Positions 25,703-35,309 of a DNA stretch of 64,000 nt are shown in pieces. The notes under the pieces are model-generated. The model saw only the letters and a program-made list of their open reading frames with translations. It was not told where the DNA came from and did no database searches. This stretch comes from Brevundimonas vitisensis (GTDB lineage: Bacteria > Pseudomonadota > Alphaproteobacteria > Caulobacterales > Caulobacteraceae): assembly GCF_016656965.1 (NCBI RefSeq), contig NZ_CP067977.1, positions 2,581,001 to 2,645,000 on the forward strand, written 5' to 3'. The first letter of the stretch is position 1. Every line of letters starts with the position of its first letter. Made by a program: the position numbers and the translations under genes.

Positions 25703-26763
25703 CCACCTCGACCTCGGGCACCATGAAGGCCCTGGCCAAAACCAAGCCCGGCGTCGGGCTGGAGCTGATCGATGCTCCGATCCCGGTTGCGGGGGACGAA
25801 GACGTGTTGATCCGCGTTCACCGCACCGCTGTGTGCGGCACCGACATCCACATCTGGAACTGGGACGACTGGTCCCAGAAGAACGTCCCCGTGCCCATGA
25901 TCACCGGCCACGAGTTCGCCGGCGAGATCGTCGCCATCGGCAAGGACGTAGACCGCCGCCTCAAGGTCGGCCAGCGCGTCTCGGCCGAGGGCCACGTCAT
26001 CGACCTGAACTCAGAAGCCGCCCGGGCCGGTCATTTCCACCTCGATCCCGACACCCGCGGCATCGGCGTGAACCGCCAGGGCGCCTTTGCAGAGTTCGTG
26101 GTGGCTCCGGCCTTCAATGTGATCGAGCTGCCCGATGACGTGCCCTATGAGATCGGCTCGATCCTGGATCCATTCGGCAATGCCGTTCACACGGCCCAGC
26201 AGTTCGACCTACTGGGTGAGGATGTGCTGGTCACCGGCGCCGGACCCATCGGCATGATGGCCGCCGCCGTCGCCCGCCATGCAGGGGCCCGCACCGTGGT
26301 CCTGACCGACATCAACGACTTCCGCCTGGAACTGGCCCAGAAGGTCGCGCCGGGCGTCCGCACCGTGAACACCACGCGCGAGGACCTGAAGGATGTCATG
26401 CACGAGCTGGGCCTGAAGGTCGGGTTCGACGTGGCTCTGGAAATGTCCGGTTCGCCTATCGCCTTCAAACAGTGCGTCGATACCCTGATCATGGGTGGCG
26501 GCATGGCGATGCTGGGCATTCCGTCCAAGCCGATGGAGACGGACTGGGGCGCGATCATCCTGAAGGCGCTGACGATCAAGGGCGTCTACGGCCGCGAGAT
26601 GTTCACCACCTGGCGCAAGATGCTGGGCCTGCTGAAGGCCGGTCTGGACCTGCAGCCCCTGATCACCCACCAGATGAGCTATGACCGCTATCAGGAAGGC
26701 TTCGAGGCCATGCGTTCGGGCCAGTCGGGCAAGGTGGTCCTGAACTGGGACAAGGCGGCCTGA
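25699..26763 (+). CDS. tdh: L-threonine 3-dehydrogenase
   Basis: A 354-residue zinc alcohol dehydrogenase-family enzyme. The catalytic zinc ligands are in TAVCGTDIHIWNWD and TGHEFAGEIVAIG, and the NAD site is VTGAGPIGMMAAAVARHAG. DPFGNAVHTAQQF and EMSGSPIAFKQC are typical of Tdh. It oxidises threonine to 2-amino-3-ketobutyrate, which Kbl consumes. It has an N-terminal extension of about 8 residues before MKALAKTKPGVG, where most homologues begin; the ATGA overlap with kbl supports the longer form. The structural-zinc cysteine cluster of typical family members is not obvious in the segment around residues 95-115. Confidence 0.95.
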   Translation: MTTSTSGTMKALAKTKPGVGLELIDAPIPVAGDEDVLIRVHRTAVCGTDIHIWNWDDWSQKNVPVPMITGHEFAGEIVAIGKDVDRRLKVGQRVSAEGHVIDLNSEAARAGHFHLDPDTRGIGVNRQGAFAEFVVAPAFNVIELPDDVPYEIGSILDPFGNAVHTAQQFDLLGEDVLVTGAGPIGMMAAAVARHAGARTVVLTDINDFRLELAQKVAPGVRTVNTTREDLKDVMHELGLKVGFDVALEMSGSPIAFKQCVDTLIMGGGMAMLGIPSKPMETDWGAIILKALTIKGVYGREMFTTWRKMLGLLKAGLDLQPLITHQMSYDRYQEGFEAMRSGQSGKVVLNWDKAA

Positions 26764-26772
26764 GCCCAGGCT

Positions 26773-27798
26773 TCAGGCGCGCAGTTGCCGTATCAGCGCC
26801 TTTTCGAACCCCGCCGTATCAGGTCCGGGCAGGACGTCGCCCAACTGCCCGGCCTGGAACAACTCGAACACCGTGGGGTGGACATAGGACGATCGACAGA
26901 CCGTCGGTGTGTTTCCCAGCAGTCCCGCCACCGCCTTCACGCAGACGGTAATCTTGCGCTTCGCATCGGTGGGCGAGGTGGGGGCTTCGACCTCGCACAG
27001 CGCCCGCGCCGCTGAAACGGTTCCCGCCCAGGTGCGGAAGTCCTTGGCCGAAAAGCCGCCGCCCATGGCGTCGCGGATGTAGGCGTTCACATCATCGGAG
27101 GTGATCGAGACCAGGGAGCCGGTATCGTCGCGGTACTTGAACAATTGCTGTCCAGGCAGTTCCCGCAGCTGCCGTACGACGGTGGACAGGCGCCGGTCGC
27201 GCACCTTGACCTCATGCTCGACCCCGCTTTTGCCCTTGAAGGCAAAGGTCATGGCCGTGCCCGTCGCCGCCAGATGGCGCTTGTGCAGGGTCGTCAGCCC
27301 ATAGGAGCGGTTCTGCTTCGCATACTGAGCGTTGCCGACCCGGATCAGGGTCAGTTCCAAAAGCCGTACGGCCGTGGCCAGGACCTTTTCGCGACAGACA
27401 CCGCGTCGGTTCAGGTCCGCTTCCACCCGTTCCCGCAGTCGAGGCAGGGCGCGCGCAAAGGCTGGAAGGCGGTCGAATTTGCTGGTCGAGGCGTGGGTCG
27501 TCCAATCGGCGTGATAGCGATACTGTTTGCGCCCCTTGGCGTCGCGACCGGTGGCCTGGATGTGTCCGGTCGCCTGAGGGCAAATCCAGACATCGGTCCA
27601 GGCGGGCGGAATGGCCAGGGCCCGGATCCGGGCCAGGGTCACCTTGTCGCGAAGCACCTGTCCGCGCGCATCGCGATAGGAGAAGCCGCTGCCGGACCGG
27701 CGCCGGGTCAGCCCGGCATGTTCGTCACTGCACCAGGTCAGGCCGTGGGGGACGGCAGCGGCGCTTGCCATGTCGAAACGAGCAGAACCGTCAGCCAT
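26773..27798 (-). CDS. DNA topoisomerase IB
   Basis: A 341-residue poxvirus-type topoisomerase I that nicks one strand through a 3'-phosphotyrosine to relax supercoils. The catalytic pentad is visible: Arg in TAVRLLELTLIRVGN, Lys in FKGKSGVEH, Arg in SAKDFRTWAGT, and the nucleophile Tyr in CRSSYVHPTVF. ATG at 27798 is favoured by AAGGA seven bases upstream; a GTG at 27813 is also in frame. Length and order of motifs match bacterial members. It converges on tdh (9-base gap) and is divergent from rlmJ. Confidence 0.9.
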   Translation of the reverse strand: MADGSARFDMASAAAVPHGLTWCSDEHAGLTRRRSGSGFSYRDARGQVLRDKVTLARIRALAIPPAWTDVWICPQATGHIQATGRDAKGRKQYRYHADWTTHASTSKFDRLPAFARALPRLRERVEADLNRRGVCREKVLATAVRLLELTLIRVGNAQYAKQNRSYGLTTLHKRHLAATGTAMTFAFKGKSGVEHEVKVRDRRLSTVVRQLRELPGQQLFKYRDDTGSLVSITSDDVNAYIRDAMGGGFSAKDFRTWAGTVSAARALCEVEAPTSPTDAKRKITVCVKAVAGLLGNTPTVCRSSYVHPTVFELFQAGQLGDVLPGPDTAGFEKALIRQLRA

Positions 27799-27891
27799 CG
27801 CAGCATCCTTCACGCGAACAGGAAGGGCGAACGCCGGGTCGAACCCGGCGGTTCCTCTTGACCCGATGGTTCACGCAGGACAGGGCAGGGC

Positions 27892-28710
27892 ATGAATTAT
27901 CGCCACAGCTTTCACGCCGGTAACTTCGCCGACATCCTGAAGCATGCGCTGCTGCTCTGGCTGGTGCAGGCTCGGCAGGCGGTCGGGCCGGTGACGGTCA
28001 TCGACACCCATGCGGGCGCGGGTCTGTACGACCTCAGCGGCGATGGTGCGCGATCGCGCGAAGCCGAGGCCGGGGTGGAGCGGCTGATGGCCAGCCGGGA
28101 TCGACCGCCGCTGATCGAGGCCCTGGCATCCGAAGTCGCGGCGATAAACCCTGGCGGAGGCACGGCCCTCTATCCGGGATCGCCCATTCTAGTGGCCCGT
28201 CGTCTGCGGTCGGAGGACCGTTATCTGGGGTTCGAGATGAATCCGCCGGTCCTGGGATTGCTCGAGCAGGCGCTGGAGACCTGGCCCACGGCACAGGCGA
28301 TCGGCGGCGACGGATACGATCAGGCGGTTGTTGCGGCAAATGCTGTCCGGGCACCCCTGGTGCTGATCGACCCGCCGTTTGAGCGGCCTGACGACTACGT
28401 CCGATCCGCCGACACGGCAGCGGCGATCGTGCGGGCCGACAGGGCGGCGACCGTCGCCATCTGGACCCCGTTGAAGGACCTTGAAACCTTCGACGGATTC
28501 ATCCGGCGGATCGAGGGGGCCAAGGTCGGACCGGCGCTGGTCGCCGAGGCGCGCCTCAGACCGCTGACCAATCCGATGAAGATGAACGGCTGTGCCCTGG
28601 TGATCGTCAATCCGCCCAAAGGGGCCGAGGCGGCCGCGCGCGTGGTCTGCGACTGGGTCGCCAACATCCTCGGCGAACAGGGCGCTCGCGCAGAGGTGTG
28701 GAGCGCTTAG
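27892..28710 (+). CDS. rlmJ: 23S rRNA (adenine-2030-N6)-methyltransferase
   Basis: A 272-residue enzyme whose N-terminus MNYRHSFHAGNFADILKHALL is nearly invariant in RlmJ. DTHAGAGLYDL is the SAM-binding motif I, and LIDPPFERPDDY is the DPPF catalytic motif of N6-adenine methyltransferases. It methylates A2030 of 23S rRNA. The start follows AGGGCAGGGC. The stop is 4 bases from the end of a convergent monooxygenase-like gene. Confidence 0.95.
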   Translation: MNYRHSFHAGNFADILKHALLLWLVQARQAVGPVTVIDTHAGAGLYDLSGDGARSREAEAGVERLMASRDRPPLIEALASEVAAINPGGGTALYPGSPILVARRLRSEDRYLGFEMNPPVLGLLEQALETWPTAQAIGGDGYDQAVVAANAVRAPLVLIDPPFERPDDYVRSADTAAAIVRADRAATVAIWTPLKDLETFDGFIRRIEGAKVGPALVAEARLRPLTNPMKMNGCALVIVNPPKGAEAAARVVCDWVANILGEQGARAEVWSA

Positions 28711-28714
28711 CGCC

Positions 28715-29020
28715 TCATTCGATGACTTCGCCGGGCTCGTACAGGTGGGGCTCGAAGGTGGCGACGGCCATGATCGGTTCCATGGCGGCGACGACGGCCG
28801 GGTCGCGGGTCATGGCCTTCCAATCCTCGCGAGAGCGCCAGACGGCGTGGTTGGCGACGACCTTGCCGTTCAGACCCCGGTGCAGGGTGGCCGAGATGAA
28901 GCCCTCCAGGCCGCGCTGGGCCTGGGCCAGCTGGGTCAGGTACTCGATCAGATCCTCCTGACGCGCCGGGTCGCATTTATAGACATTGATCAGCACGACC
29001 GGCGCATTGTCGTCATCCAT
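28715..29020 (-). CDS. Antibiotic biosynthesis monooxygenase (ABM) domain protein
   Basis: A 101-residue single-domain protein of the dimeric alpha/beta-barrel superfamily. VVLINVYKCDPARQEDLIEYL, GLEGFISATLHRG and NHAVWRSREDWKAMTRDP follow the ABM pattern, including the conserved W-x-S-x-E element. Members act as small oxygenases or as heme-degrading or stress proteins; the role here is unknown. It sits between rlmJ and a glutamine amidotransferase-like gene without an evident partner. Confidence 0.82.
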   Translation of the reverse strand: MDDDNAPVVLINVYKCDPARQEDLIEYLTQLAQAQRGLEGFISATLHRGLNGKVVANHAVWRSREDWKAMTRDPAVVAAMEPIMAVATFEPHLYEPGEVIE

Positions 29021-29105
29021 GGAGGCGGCCTTTCATCCCTGAAGCGGCTCTTGTAGCGCCAAGGGGGTTTCCGTGTCGTGCATGATGCCTGCATAGGGTG
29101 TCGGA

Positions 29106-29846
29106 ATGACGCCGTCCGCCAAACCCATCGCCATTCTCGAAACCGGCAAGCCGCCGGAGGCTCTGCGCGACGAGTTCGACGACTATCCGGCCCGGTTCCG
29201 TGCCCTGCTGGGGGAGGGCGTGGCGACGGCCCGGTTCGACGTTCAGGCGGGGCGGTTGCCACAGAACCCGTCAGACTATGCCGGGGCCATCGTCACGGGC
29301 TCGGCGGCCGGTGTCTATGATGACCTGCCCTGGATCGCGCCGCTGCTGGACTGGCTAAGGCTCGCGCGCGGCCAGACGCGTCTGGTTGGAATCTGTTTTG
29401 GGCACCAGGCCATGGCCCAGGCCTTCGGCGGACAGGTCGCCAAGTCAGAACGCGGCTGGGGCGTCGGGCTGCACCGATACCGGATCGTTGCCGAAGAGCC
29501 GTGGATGTTCCCGCGCGCGCCCGCCATCGCCATCCCCGTGTCGCATCAGGATCAAGTTTTGGTGCCGCCGCCCGATGCCCGCGTGATCGCCGCCAGCGAC
29601 TTCACCCCCTATGCCGGGCTGGCCTTCGGCCAGGACGCCATGTCGTTCCAATGCCATCCGGAGTTCCACCCCGCCTATGCCGCCGCCCTGGTCGAAAGCC
29701 GGCGGGGAAGAATCGATGAGGCGCTGGCGGATCAGGCCGTGGCATCCCTGGCCATGCCGAACGACCGGGCCGTACTGACGGCGTGGATCCGGGCCTTCCT
29801 GCTGCTGACGCCCCCGCCGGTAGAGGCCGAGGGCAGCGGGATCTAG
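29106..29846 (+). CDS. Class I glutamine amidotransferase-like protein
   Basis: A 246-residue GATase1 domain protein. The nucleophile Cys lies in LVGICFGHQAMAQAFGG (about residue 99), and the catalytic His/Glu are in SFQCHPEFHPAY. GAIVTGSAAGVYDDLPWI is the usual oxyanion-side segment. Stand-alone proteins of this type resemble the GMP synthase amidotransferase domain, and some act as gamma-glutamyl hydrolases. Its partner, if any, is not encoded next to it. The start ATG at 29106 has only a weak ribosome site. Confidence 0.85.
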   Translation: MTPSAKPIAILETGKPPEALRDEFDDYPARFRALLGEGVATARFDVQAGRLPQNPSDYAGAIVTGSAAGVYDDLPWIAPLLDWLRLARGQTRLVGICFGHQAMAQAFGGQVAKSERGWGVGLHRYRIVAEEPWMFPRAPAIAIPVSHQDQVLVPPPDARVIAASDFTPYAGLAFGQDAMSFQCHPEFHPAYAAALVESRRGRIDEALADQAVASLAMPNDRAVLTAWIRAFLLLTPPPVEAEGSGI

Positions 29847-29870
29847 GTCGTCAACGGCCTGGCCTCCAGG

Positions 29871-30752
29871 TCACGGCCACTTCACGACCGGGGGCATGGA
29901 GCTGAGGATCGATTCGACATTGCCGCCGGTCTTCAGCCCAAACATGGTGCCGCGGTCGTAGAGCAGGTTGAACTCCACATACCGCCCGCGCCGGATCAGC
30001 TGCTCCTCGCGCTCCTCGGCCGTCCACGGCTCGTTCATGCGGCTGGCGACGATGGCCGAATAGACGTCCAGGAAGGCCGTGCCCACGTCGCGGGTGAAGG
30101 CGAAGTCGGCATTGTGGTCGCCGCTGTCGTGGTGGTCGTAGAAGATGCCGCCGATGCCGCGCGGCTCGTTACGGTGAGGCAGCCAGAAATATTCGTCACA
30201 CCAGGCCTTGAAGCGGGGATGGTAGGTCGGGTCGTGGGCGTCGCAGGCCGCCTTCATGGCCGAGTGGAAGGCCAAGGCGTCGGGCGCATCCTGGTGTCGG
30301 TCGACGTCCAGTACCGGCGTCAGGTCGGCCCCGCCACCGAACCAGCTCTGGGTCGTGGCGATGAAGCGGGTGTTCATGTGCACGGCGGGCACGCGCGGGC
30401 TGACCGGATGGGCGATCAGGCTGATGCCGGTGGCAAAGAAGCGCGGGTCCTCGGCCGCGCCGGGCACAGTCTTGGCATAGTCGGGGACAAAGGTGCCGTG
30501 CACGGTCGAGACATGGACCCCGACCTTTTCGAATAGTCGGCCGTGCATCATGCCCATGACGCCGCCGCCGCCCTGTTCGCGGCTCCAGGGGGTGCGGACG
30601 AAGCGGCCCGGTTCGCCAGCGAACAAGTCGGCAGGAGCCTGATCCTCCAGCGCCTCGAAGCCGGCGTGGATGCGGTCGCGCAGGGTCTCGAACCAGGCGC
30701 GGGTCTCGACCTTTTTCAGGTCCAGCGGATCGGAGAGGAGGGCGTCGCTCAT
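29871..30752 (-). CDS. hemF: Oxygen-dependent coproporphyrinogen III oxidase
   Basis: A 293-residue enzyme of haem synthesis that decarboxylates two propionates of coproporphyrinogen III. Hallmarks are [57 protein letters not shown] and [23 protein letters not shown] at 30752 (MSDALLSDP) is chosen; an upstream in-frame codon adds a non-conserved basic leader. Stand-alone transcription from the 159-base gap shared with ppdK is likely. Confidence 0.96.
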   Translation of the reverse strand: MSDALLSDPLDLKKVETRAWFETLRDRIHAGFEALEDQAPADLFAGEPGRFVRTPWSREQGGGGVMGMMHGRLFEKVGVHVSTVHGTFVPDYAKTVPGAAEDPRFFATGISLIAHPVSPRVPAVHMNTRFIATTQSWFGGGADLTPVLDVDRHQDAPDALAFHSAMKAACDAHDPTYHPRFKAWCDEYFWLPHRNEPRGIGGIFYDHHDSGDHNADFAFTRDVGTAFLDVYSAIVASRMNEPWTAEEREEQLIRRGRYVEFNLLYDRGTMFGLKTGGNVESILSSMPPVVKWP

Positions 30753-30911
30753 GCGGTGCTGTTTATCGGGTCGGCCGCGCCGCGAGAAGGTGCGGCGACT
30801 CCTCACGCTTTGTTACATCCCGGTCTCGCCTTCGCGCGCGCAGCGCGTTAGTCAGGGCGAGACGAGTGGGGCCAACCTGCCGCGACCGACAGACAACTTC
30901 AGGGGCTACAG

Positions 30912-33602
30912 ATGACCAAGTGGGTGTACGGCTTCGGCGGTGGGTCCGCCGACGGCGATGCGTCGATGAAGAACCTTCTCGGCGGCAAGGGCGCGAACCT
31001 GGCCGAGATGTCGTCGCTGGGCTTGCCTGTTCCGCCGGGCTTTACCGTCACGACCGAGGCCTGCGTCCACTATTATTCCAACGGACAGACCTATCCCGAG
31101 GCCTTGGCCGACCAGGTCGCGGCCGGGCTGAAGACCGTGGAAGGCATCGTCGGCAAAACATTCGGTGACGCCGCCAATCCCCTGCTGGTCAGCGTGCGAT
31201 CGGGTGCGCGGGCGTCGATGCCCGGCATGATGGACACCGTCCTGAACCTGGGCCTGAACGACCAGACGGTCGAGGGGCTGGCCACCCTGTCGGGCGATCG
31301 CCGGTTCGCCTTCGACAGCTACCGCCGCTTCATCACCATGTATTCCAACGTGGTCCTGGGCCTCAGCCACGACGATTTCGAAGAGGTTCTGGACGATCAC
31401 AAGGACCGGCTGGGCGTCACGGTCGACACCGACCTGTCGGCGGCCGACTGGGAGAAGGTGGTCGCGGACTACAAACAGGTCGTTGAGCGCGAGCTGGGCA
31501 CCCCCTTCCCGCAGGATCCGCACGAACAGCTTTGGGGCGCGATCTCGGCCGTGTTCGCCAGCTGGATGAACGATCGGGCCAAATTCTATCGCCGCATGCA
31601 CGACATCCCCGAAAGCTGGGGCACGGCGGTCAATGTCCAGTCGATGGTCTTCGGCAATATGGGCCAGACCTCGGCGACGGGCGTGGCCTTTACCCGCAAC
31701 CCCTCGACCGGAGAAGCGCGCCTGTATGGCGAGTTCCTGATCAATGCCCAGGGCGAGGACGTGGTGGCGGGCATCCGCACGCCGCAGTCGCTGACCAAGG
31801 CCGGGCGCGAGGAAATGGGCGAGACGGCACCCTCGATGGAAGAGGCCATGCCGGAGGTGTTCGGTCAGTTCGTCGAGGTCGTCGGACGGCTGGAGACCCA
31901 CTATCGCGACATGCAGGACATCGAGTTCACGGTCGAGCAGGGCCGGCTGTGGATGCTGCAGACCCGCAACGGCAAGCGCACGGCCAAGTCTGCGCTGAAA
32001 ATCGCTGTCGATCTGGCGGCCGAGGGCGTGATCAGCCAGGACGAGGCCATCGGCCGGGTCGAGCCGTCGGCCCTGGACCAGCTGCTTCACCCCACGCTGG
32101 ACCCGAATGCGGCGCGGACGGTGGTGGCGACGGGCCTGCCGGCCAGTCCCGGCGCGGCAACCGGCAAGATCGTGTTCGACGCGGATGAGGCCGAGCGGCT
32201 GAGCCAGCTGGGCGATGCCGTCATCCTGGTGCGCGAGGAGACCTCGCCGGAGGATATTCACGGCATGCATGCGGCCCGAGGCATCGTGACGGCACGCGGC
32301 GGCATGACCAGCCACGCGGCGGTCGTGGCGCGGGGCATGGGACGCCCCTGCGTCTCTGGCGCGGGCGAGGTGCATATCGACGACAAGGCGGGAACCTTCA
32401 CCGCGCGGGGTCGGACCTTCCGGGCCGGAGAGGTCATCACCATTGATGGCTCAAAAGGCGAGGTCCTGGACGGGGCCGTGCCGATGATCGAGCCGGAGCT
32501 GACCGGGGACTTCCAGACCCTGATGGCCTGGGCTGACGCCGCCCGGCGGCTGATGGTGCGGGCCAATGCCGAGACGCCCCTGGATGCCAAGACGGCGCGT
32601 GGCTTCGGCGCCGAGGGGATCGGTCTGTGCCGGACCGAGCACATGTTCTTCGACGAGGCCCGCATCGCCGCCGTGCGCGAAATGATCCTGGCCGATGACG
32701 AAAAGGGCCGCCGCACGGCCTTGGCCAAGATTGCGCCGTTCCAGAAGGCCGACTTCGTCGAACTGTTCACCATCATGGCGGGGCTGCCGGTCACGATCCG
32801 CCTCCTGGATCCGCCGCTGCACGAGTTCATCCCTCATACGGACGAGGACATCGACGCCCTGGCGGCCGCCTCTGGTCTGGATGCCGACAAGCTGAAGCGC
32901 CGGGCGCGCGAACTGCACGAGACCAATCCCATGCTGGGCCACCGGGGGTGCCGCCTGGGCGTCGCCTATCCGGAAATCTACGAGATGCAGGTCCGCGCCA
33001 TTCTGGAGGCGGCTCTCGAGGTCAAGAAAACCGCCGCCGAGGCCCCGATCCCGGAGATCATGCACCCGCTGGTCGCCCTGGGTCTGGAAATGAAATATCT
33101 GCGTGAGCTGACGGACCGCACGGCCGAGGCTGTGTTCGCCGACGCGGGCGACCGGGTCGACTATCTGGTCGGCACCATGATTGAACTGCCGCGCGCCGCC
33201 CTGCGGGCTGGCGACCTGGCCGAATACGCCGAGTTCTTCTCGTTCGGCACCAACGATCTGACCCAGACGACCTTTGGCATCAGCCGCGACGATTCGGGTC
33301 GGTTCCTGCAGGCCTATATGGACAAGGGGATTTTCGAGACCGACCCCTTCGTCCGCCTGGACCAGGAAGGCGTCGGCGACCTGATCCGCATTGCAGCGGA
33401 ACGTGGGGGCAAGGCGCGGCCCGACATCAAGATGGGCATCTGCGGCGAGCATGGCGGCGATCCCGCCTCGATCGCCTTCTGTGAGGAGGTGGGCCTGAAC
33501 TATGTCAGCTGCTCGCCCTATCGCGTGCCGATCGCCCGACTGGCCGCCGCCCAGGCCGCACTGAATGCCCGCAGCGGGACCGAGCGCGAAAAGGACCGCT
33601 GA
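30912..33602 (+). CDS. ppdK: Pyruvate, phosphate dikinase
   Basis: An 896-residue three-domain enzyme interconverting pyruvate + ATP + Pi and PEP + AMP + PPi. The N-terminal ATP-grasp domain starts MTKWVYGFGGGSADG and includes SVRSGARASMPGMMDTVLNL. The phosphohistidine domain has GGMTSHAAVVARGMGRPCVSG. The C-terminal PEP/pyruvate barrel has GIGLCRTEHMFF, SFGTNDLTQTTFG and ICGEHGGDP with the catalytic Cys. Length is normal for the bacterial enzyme. The ribosome site AGGGG precedes the start. Confidence 0.97.
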   Translation: MTKWVYGFGGGSADGDASMKNLLGGKGANLAEMSSLGLPVPPGFTVTTEACVHYYSNGQTYPEALADQVAAGLKTVEGIVGKTFGDAANPLLVSVRSGARASMPGMMDTVLNLGLNDQTVEGLATLSGDRRFAFDSYRRFITMYSNVVLGLSHDDFEEVLDDHKDRLGVTVDTDLSAADWEKVVADYKQVVERELGTPFPQDPHEQLWGAISAVFASWMNDRAKFYRRMHDIPESWGTAVNVQSMVFGNMGQTSATGVAFTRNPSTGEARLYGEFLINAQGEDVVAGIRTPQSLTKAGREEMGETAPSMEEAMPEVFGQFVEVVGRLETHYRDMQDIEFTVEQGRLWMLQTRNGKRTAKSALKIAVDLAAEGVISQDEAIGRVEPSALDQLLHPTLDPNAARTVVATGLPASPGAATGKIVFDADEAERLSQLGDAVILVREETSPEDIHGMHAARGIVTARGGMTSHAAVVARGMGRPCVSGAGEVHIDDKAGTFTARGRTFRAGEVITIDGSKGEVLDGAVPMIEPELTGDFQTLMAWADAARRLMVRANAETPLDAKTARGFGAEGIGLCRTEHMFFDEARIAAVREMILADDEKGRRTALAKIAPFQKADFVELFTIMAGLPVTIRLLDPPLHEFIPHTDEDIDALAAASGLDADKLKRRARELHETNPMLGHRGCRLGVAYPEIYEMQVRAILEAALEVKKTAAEAPIPEIMHPLVALGLEMKYLRELTDRTAEAVFADAGDRVDYLVGTMIELPRAALRAGDLAEYAEFFSFGTNDLTQTTFGISRDDSGRFLQAYMDKGIFETDPFVRLDQEGVGDLIRIAAERGGKARPDIKMGICGEHGGDPASIAFCEEVGLNYVSCSPYRVPIARLAAAQAALNARSGTEREKDR

Positions 33603-33652
33603 GGCGGCCAAGCCCTGCTCGCAGAGTTCGTGCGGCGAGTCCTAGGCGGTCT

Positions 33653-34099
33653 TTAGATGTACACGACCTGCAAAGGCGCTTCGTCTGAAGGCGTCGCTCC
33701 GCATTCGCGGGCTGCAGTCAGTAAGGCCTGCGTGACCTCTGCATGTCGCTGGCCCGTGATTGCGAAACTGGTCGCGGTGCTGCTGGCCGCAATGACCCTC
33801 ACGGAATCGCTTGGTGTTCCAAAAACGAAGCGCACAGCCCTTAGATCGATGGAGGCCGCCGGCTGGGATGCATCAACCCACGTCAGGTTGAGCTCGCAAG
33901 CCTGGACAACGGCTTGGTCAACGACACCCAGAATTGAGGTCTGACCCCGCTGAAGCGGCACCAGACTTGTAGTGGCACCCACAAGGCTGGTGGCCAGAAC
34001 ATTGGAGGCGGCACTATTGCCCGCATGCGCAACAGGGCTGGCATGCGAACAGGCCCCTGCCAGTAGCGTCAGCGATATGAACCAAGCCTGATGACGCAT
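33653..34099 (-). CDS. Putative lipoprotein of unknown function
   Basis: A 148-residue protein starting at MRHQAWFISLTLLAGACSHAS, a signal with a good lipobox (LAGAC, Cys at 17). The open frame extends 32 codons upstream, but the lipobox argues for the ATG at 34099. The remaining sequence has two cysteines (QACELNLTW, ARECGAT) and alternating hydrophobic strands, with no family recognised. It converges on ppdK and is divergent from the outer-membrane protein gene at 34357. Confidence 0.68.
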   Translation of the reverse strand: MRHQAWFISLTLLAGACSHASPVAHAGNSAASNVLATSLVGATTSLVPLQRGQTSILGVVDQAVVQACELNLTWVDASQPAASIDLRAVRFVFGTPSDSVRVIAASSTATSFAITGQRHAEVTQALLTAARECGATPSDEAPLQVVYI

Positions 34100-34231
34100 G
34101 GGATGACTTTCGTTTGGCCGGATGGCGTTGGTGCGCAGCCTAGCTGGATGAGTGACAGCTTGTAAGGCTGTCCCCCGATCGTCCGAACCAGCCATTTTAT
34201 TGCCACGCTCGAAGTAACGACGTGTGTGCCT

Positions 34232-34260
34232 TTGCGCGCACAGTTGCAGGATCGTAATGT
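34232..34260 (+). promoter_or_regulatory. Candidate sigma-70-type promoter for the outer-membrane protein
   Basis: TTGCGC (34232-34237) is followed after exactly 17 bases by TAATGT (34255-34260). This leaves a leader of about 90 bases before the ATG at 34357. The same -35 hexamer and spacing occur in front of the rRNA leader at 63551. Confidence 0.5.
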
Positions 34261-34356
34261 TCAGGCCTTGGAACGGCCCAGAACCCTGCCCATTTCACCC
34301 CTCGCTGGATGGGGCCGGTGACTGATGAAGTCATCGCATCCTGGAGATAAGAAACA

Positions 34357-34884
34357 ATGCGTAACATTCTGCTCGCTGCTACTGCCATTTCTCTGTTCGC
34401 CGTTCCGGCGATGGCTCAGAACTCGCCGTTCGCAAACAGCTACGGCACGATCGGCTATACTCAACTGGACGGAAGCGACGGTGATCTTGGTGCGATCACG
34501 GGCCGCCTGGGCACCAAGCTGAACCCGAACTTCGGTCTGGAAGGCGAAGTCTCCTTCGGCGTCGATGACGACGAGAGCAGCTTTGCCGGCGTCGATACCA
34601 AGGTGGAACTGGAATATGACGCCGCCGCCTATGGCGTCGCCTATCTGCCGATCAGCGACCAGTTCGAACTGTTCGGCCGCCTGGGTTACGGCACCACCGA
34701 GATCAAGGCTTCGGCTCCGGGCGTGTCCCTGACCGAGGACGGTGAAAGCTGGAACTATGGCGCGGGCGCCCAGTATTTCTTCGATGGCCAGAACGGCGTT
34801 CGGGGCGACTGGACGCGTCGCGACTTCACCGATGACGGTGGCGAGGTCGACACCTATTCGCTGAACTACGTCCGCCGCTTCTAA
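34357..34884 (+). CDS. Small outer-membrane beta-barrel protein (porin/OmpX-like)
   Basis: A 175-residue protein with a clear signal peptide (MRNILLAATAISLFAVPAMA, cleavage before QN). The mature part has about eight amphipathic strands, such as SYGTIGYTQLDG, NFGLEGEVSFGVD, VELEYDAAAYGVAYLP and FELFGRLGYGTTEI. It ends in a C-terminal aromatic strand (TYSLNYVRRF, final Phe) that is the usual BAM signal. This matches the outer-membrane beta-barrel domain (OMP_b-brl) group. GGAGA precedes the start. A strong terminator follows, so it is probably monocistronic. Confidence 0.87.
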   Translation: MRNILLAATAISLFAVPAMAQNSPFANSYGTIGYTQLDGSDGDLGAITGRLGTKLNPNFGLEGEVSFGVDDDESSFAGVDTKVELEYDAAAYGVAYLPISDQFELFGRLGYGTTEIKASAPGVSLTEDGESWNYGAGAQYFFDGQNGVRGDWTRRDFTDDGGEVDTYSLNYVRRF

Positions 34885-34909
34885 GGCGGTCGGCGATCAG
34901 TCGATCCCA

Positions 34910-34939
34910 GGGCGCGTTCCGAAGGGGACGCGCCCTTTT
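34910..34939 (+). terminator. Rho-independent terminator after the outer-membrane protein gene
   Basis: The arms GGGCGCGTTCC (34910-34920) and GGGACGCGCCC (34925-34935) form an 11-base stem with one G-T wobble and a GAAG loop, followed by TTTT. It sits 25 bases after the stop codon. Confidence 0.88.
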
Positions 34940-34943
34940 CGTA

Positions 34944-35219
34944 TCAGGCCGCCGCGAAACCGGGGGCCAGGGCCCAGCGCTGAGAGCCTTCGCCGAAGGG
35001 GCGAAAGAACATGTCGCGGTAGTGTTCGAACACCTCGATGATCCGCGAAGCCATGTCCTGGCGTCGGACTTCCAGTCCGCGCTGACGCTGAAGTGCGGTC
35101 ACACAGTCGATAACGACCGTCTGGTGAGCCGATCCGCCCAGGCTTCGCAGGACGGTAGCGATATCCCACGCCAGCGGATCTTTGTTCGGCATCATGCCCT
35201 TGGCCTCGGTCTGAGCCAT
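34944..35219 (-). CDS. Small conserved-looking hypothetical protein
   Basis: A 91-residue protein beginning MAQTEAKGMMPNKDPLAWD, with GGGGAG upstream of the ATG at 35219. It is predicted to be soluble and helical, with a hydrophobic core segment (AHQTVVIDCVTALQRQR) and ending EVFEHYRDMFFRPFGEG. It has no signal peptide or recognised domain. It ends just beyond the terminator of the convergent outer-membrane protein gene. Confidence 0.65.
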   Translation of the reverse strand: MAQTEAKGMMPNKDPLAWDIATVLRSLGGSAHQTVVIDCVTALQRQRGLEVRRQDMASRIIEVFEHYRDMFFRPFGEGSQRWALAPGFAAA

Positions 35220-35309
35220 GCGGGTCTCCCCTGTTCTCGACACGACAACGCCTCGCAAAACCGTCGGCAAATCGCAAGCGTCAGCGCAAAATCGTGAACG
35301 GAATCCCGA

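Noticed and set aside
30906..32375. A 489-codon minus-strand frame
   Set aside because: It is antisense to ppdK, whose protein is unmistakable; composition is typical of a shadow frame.
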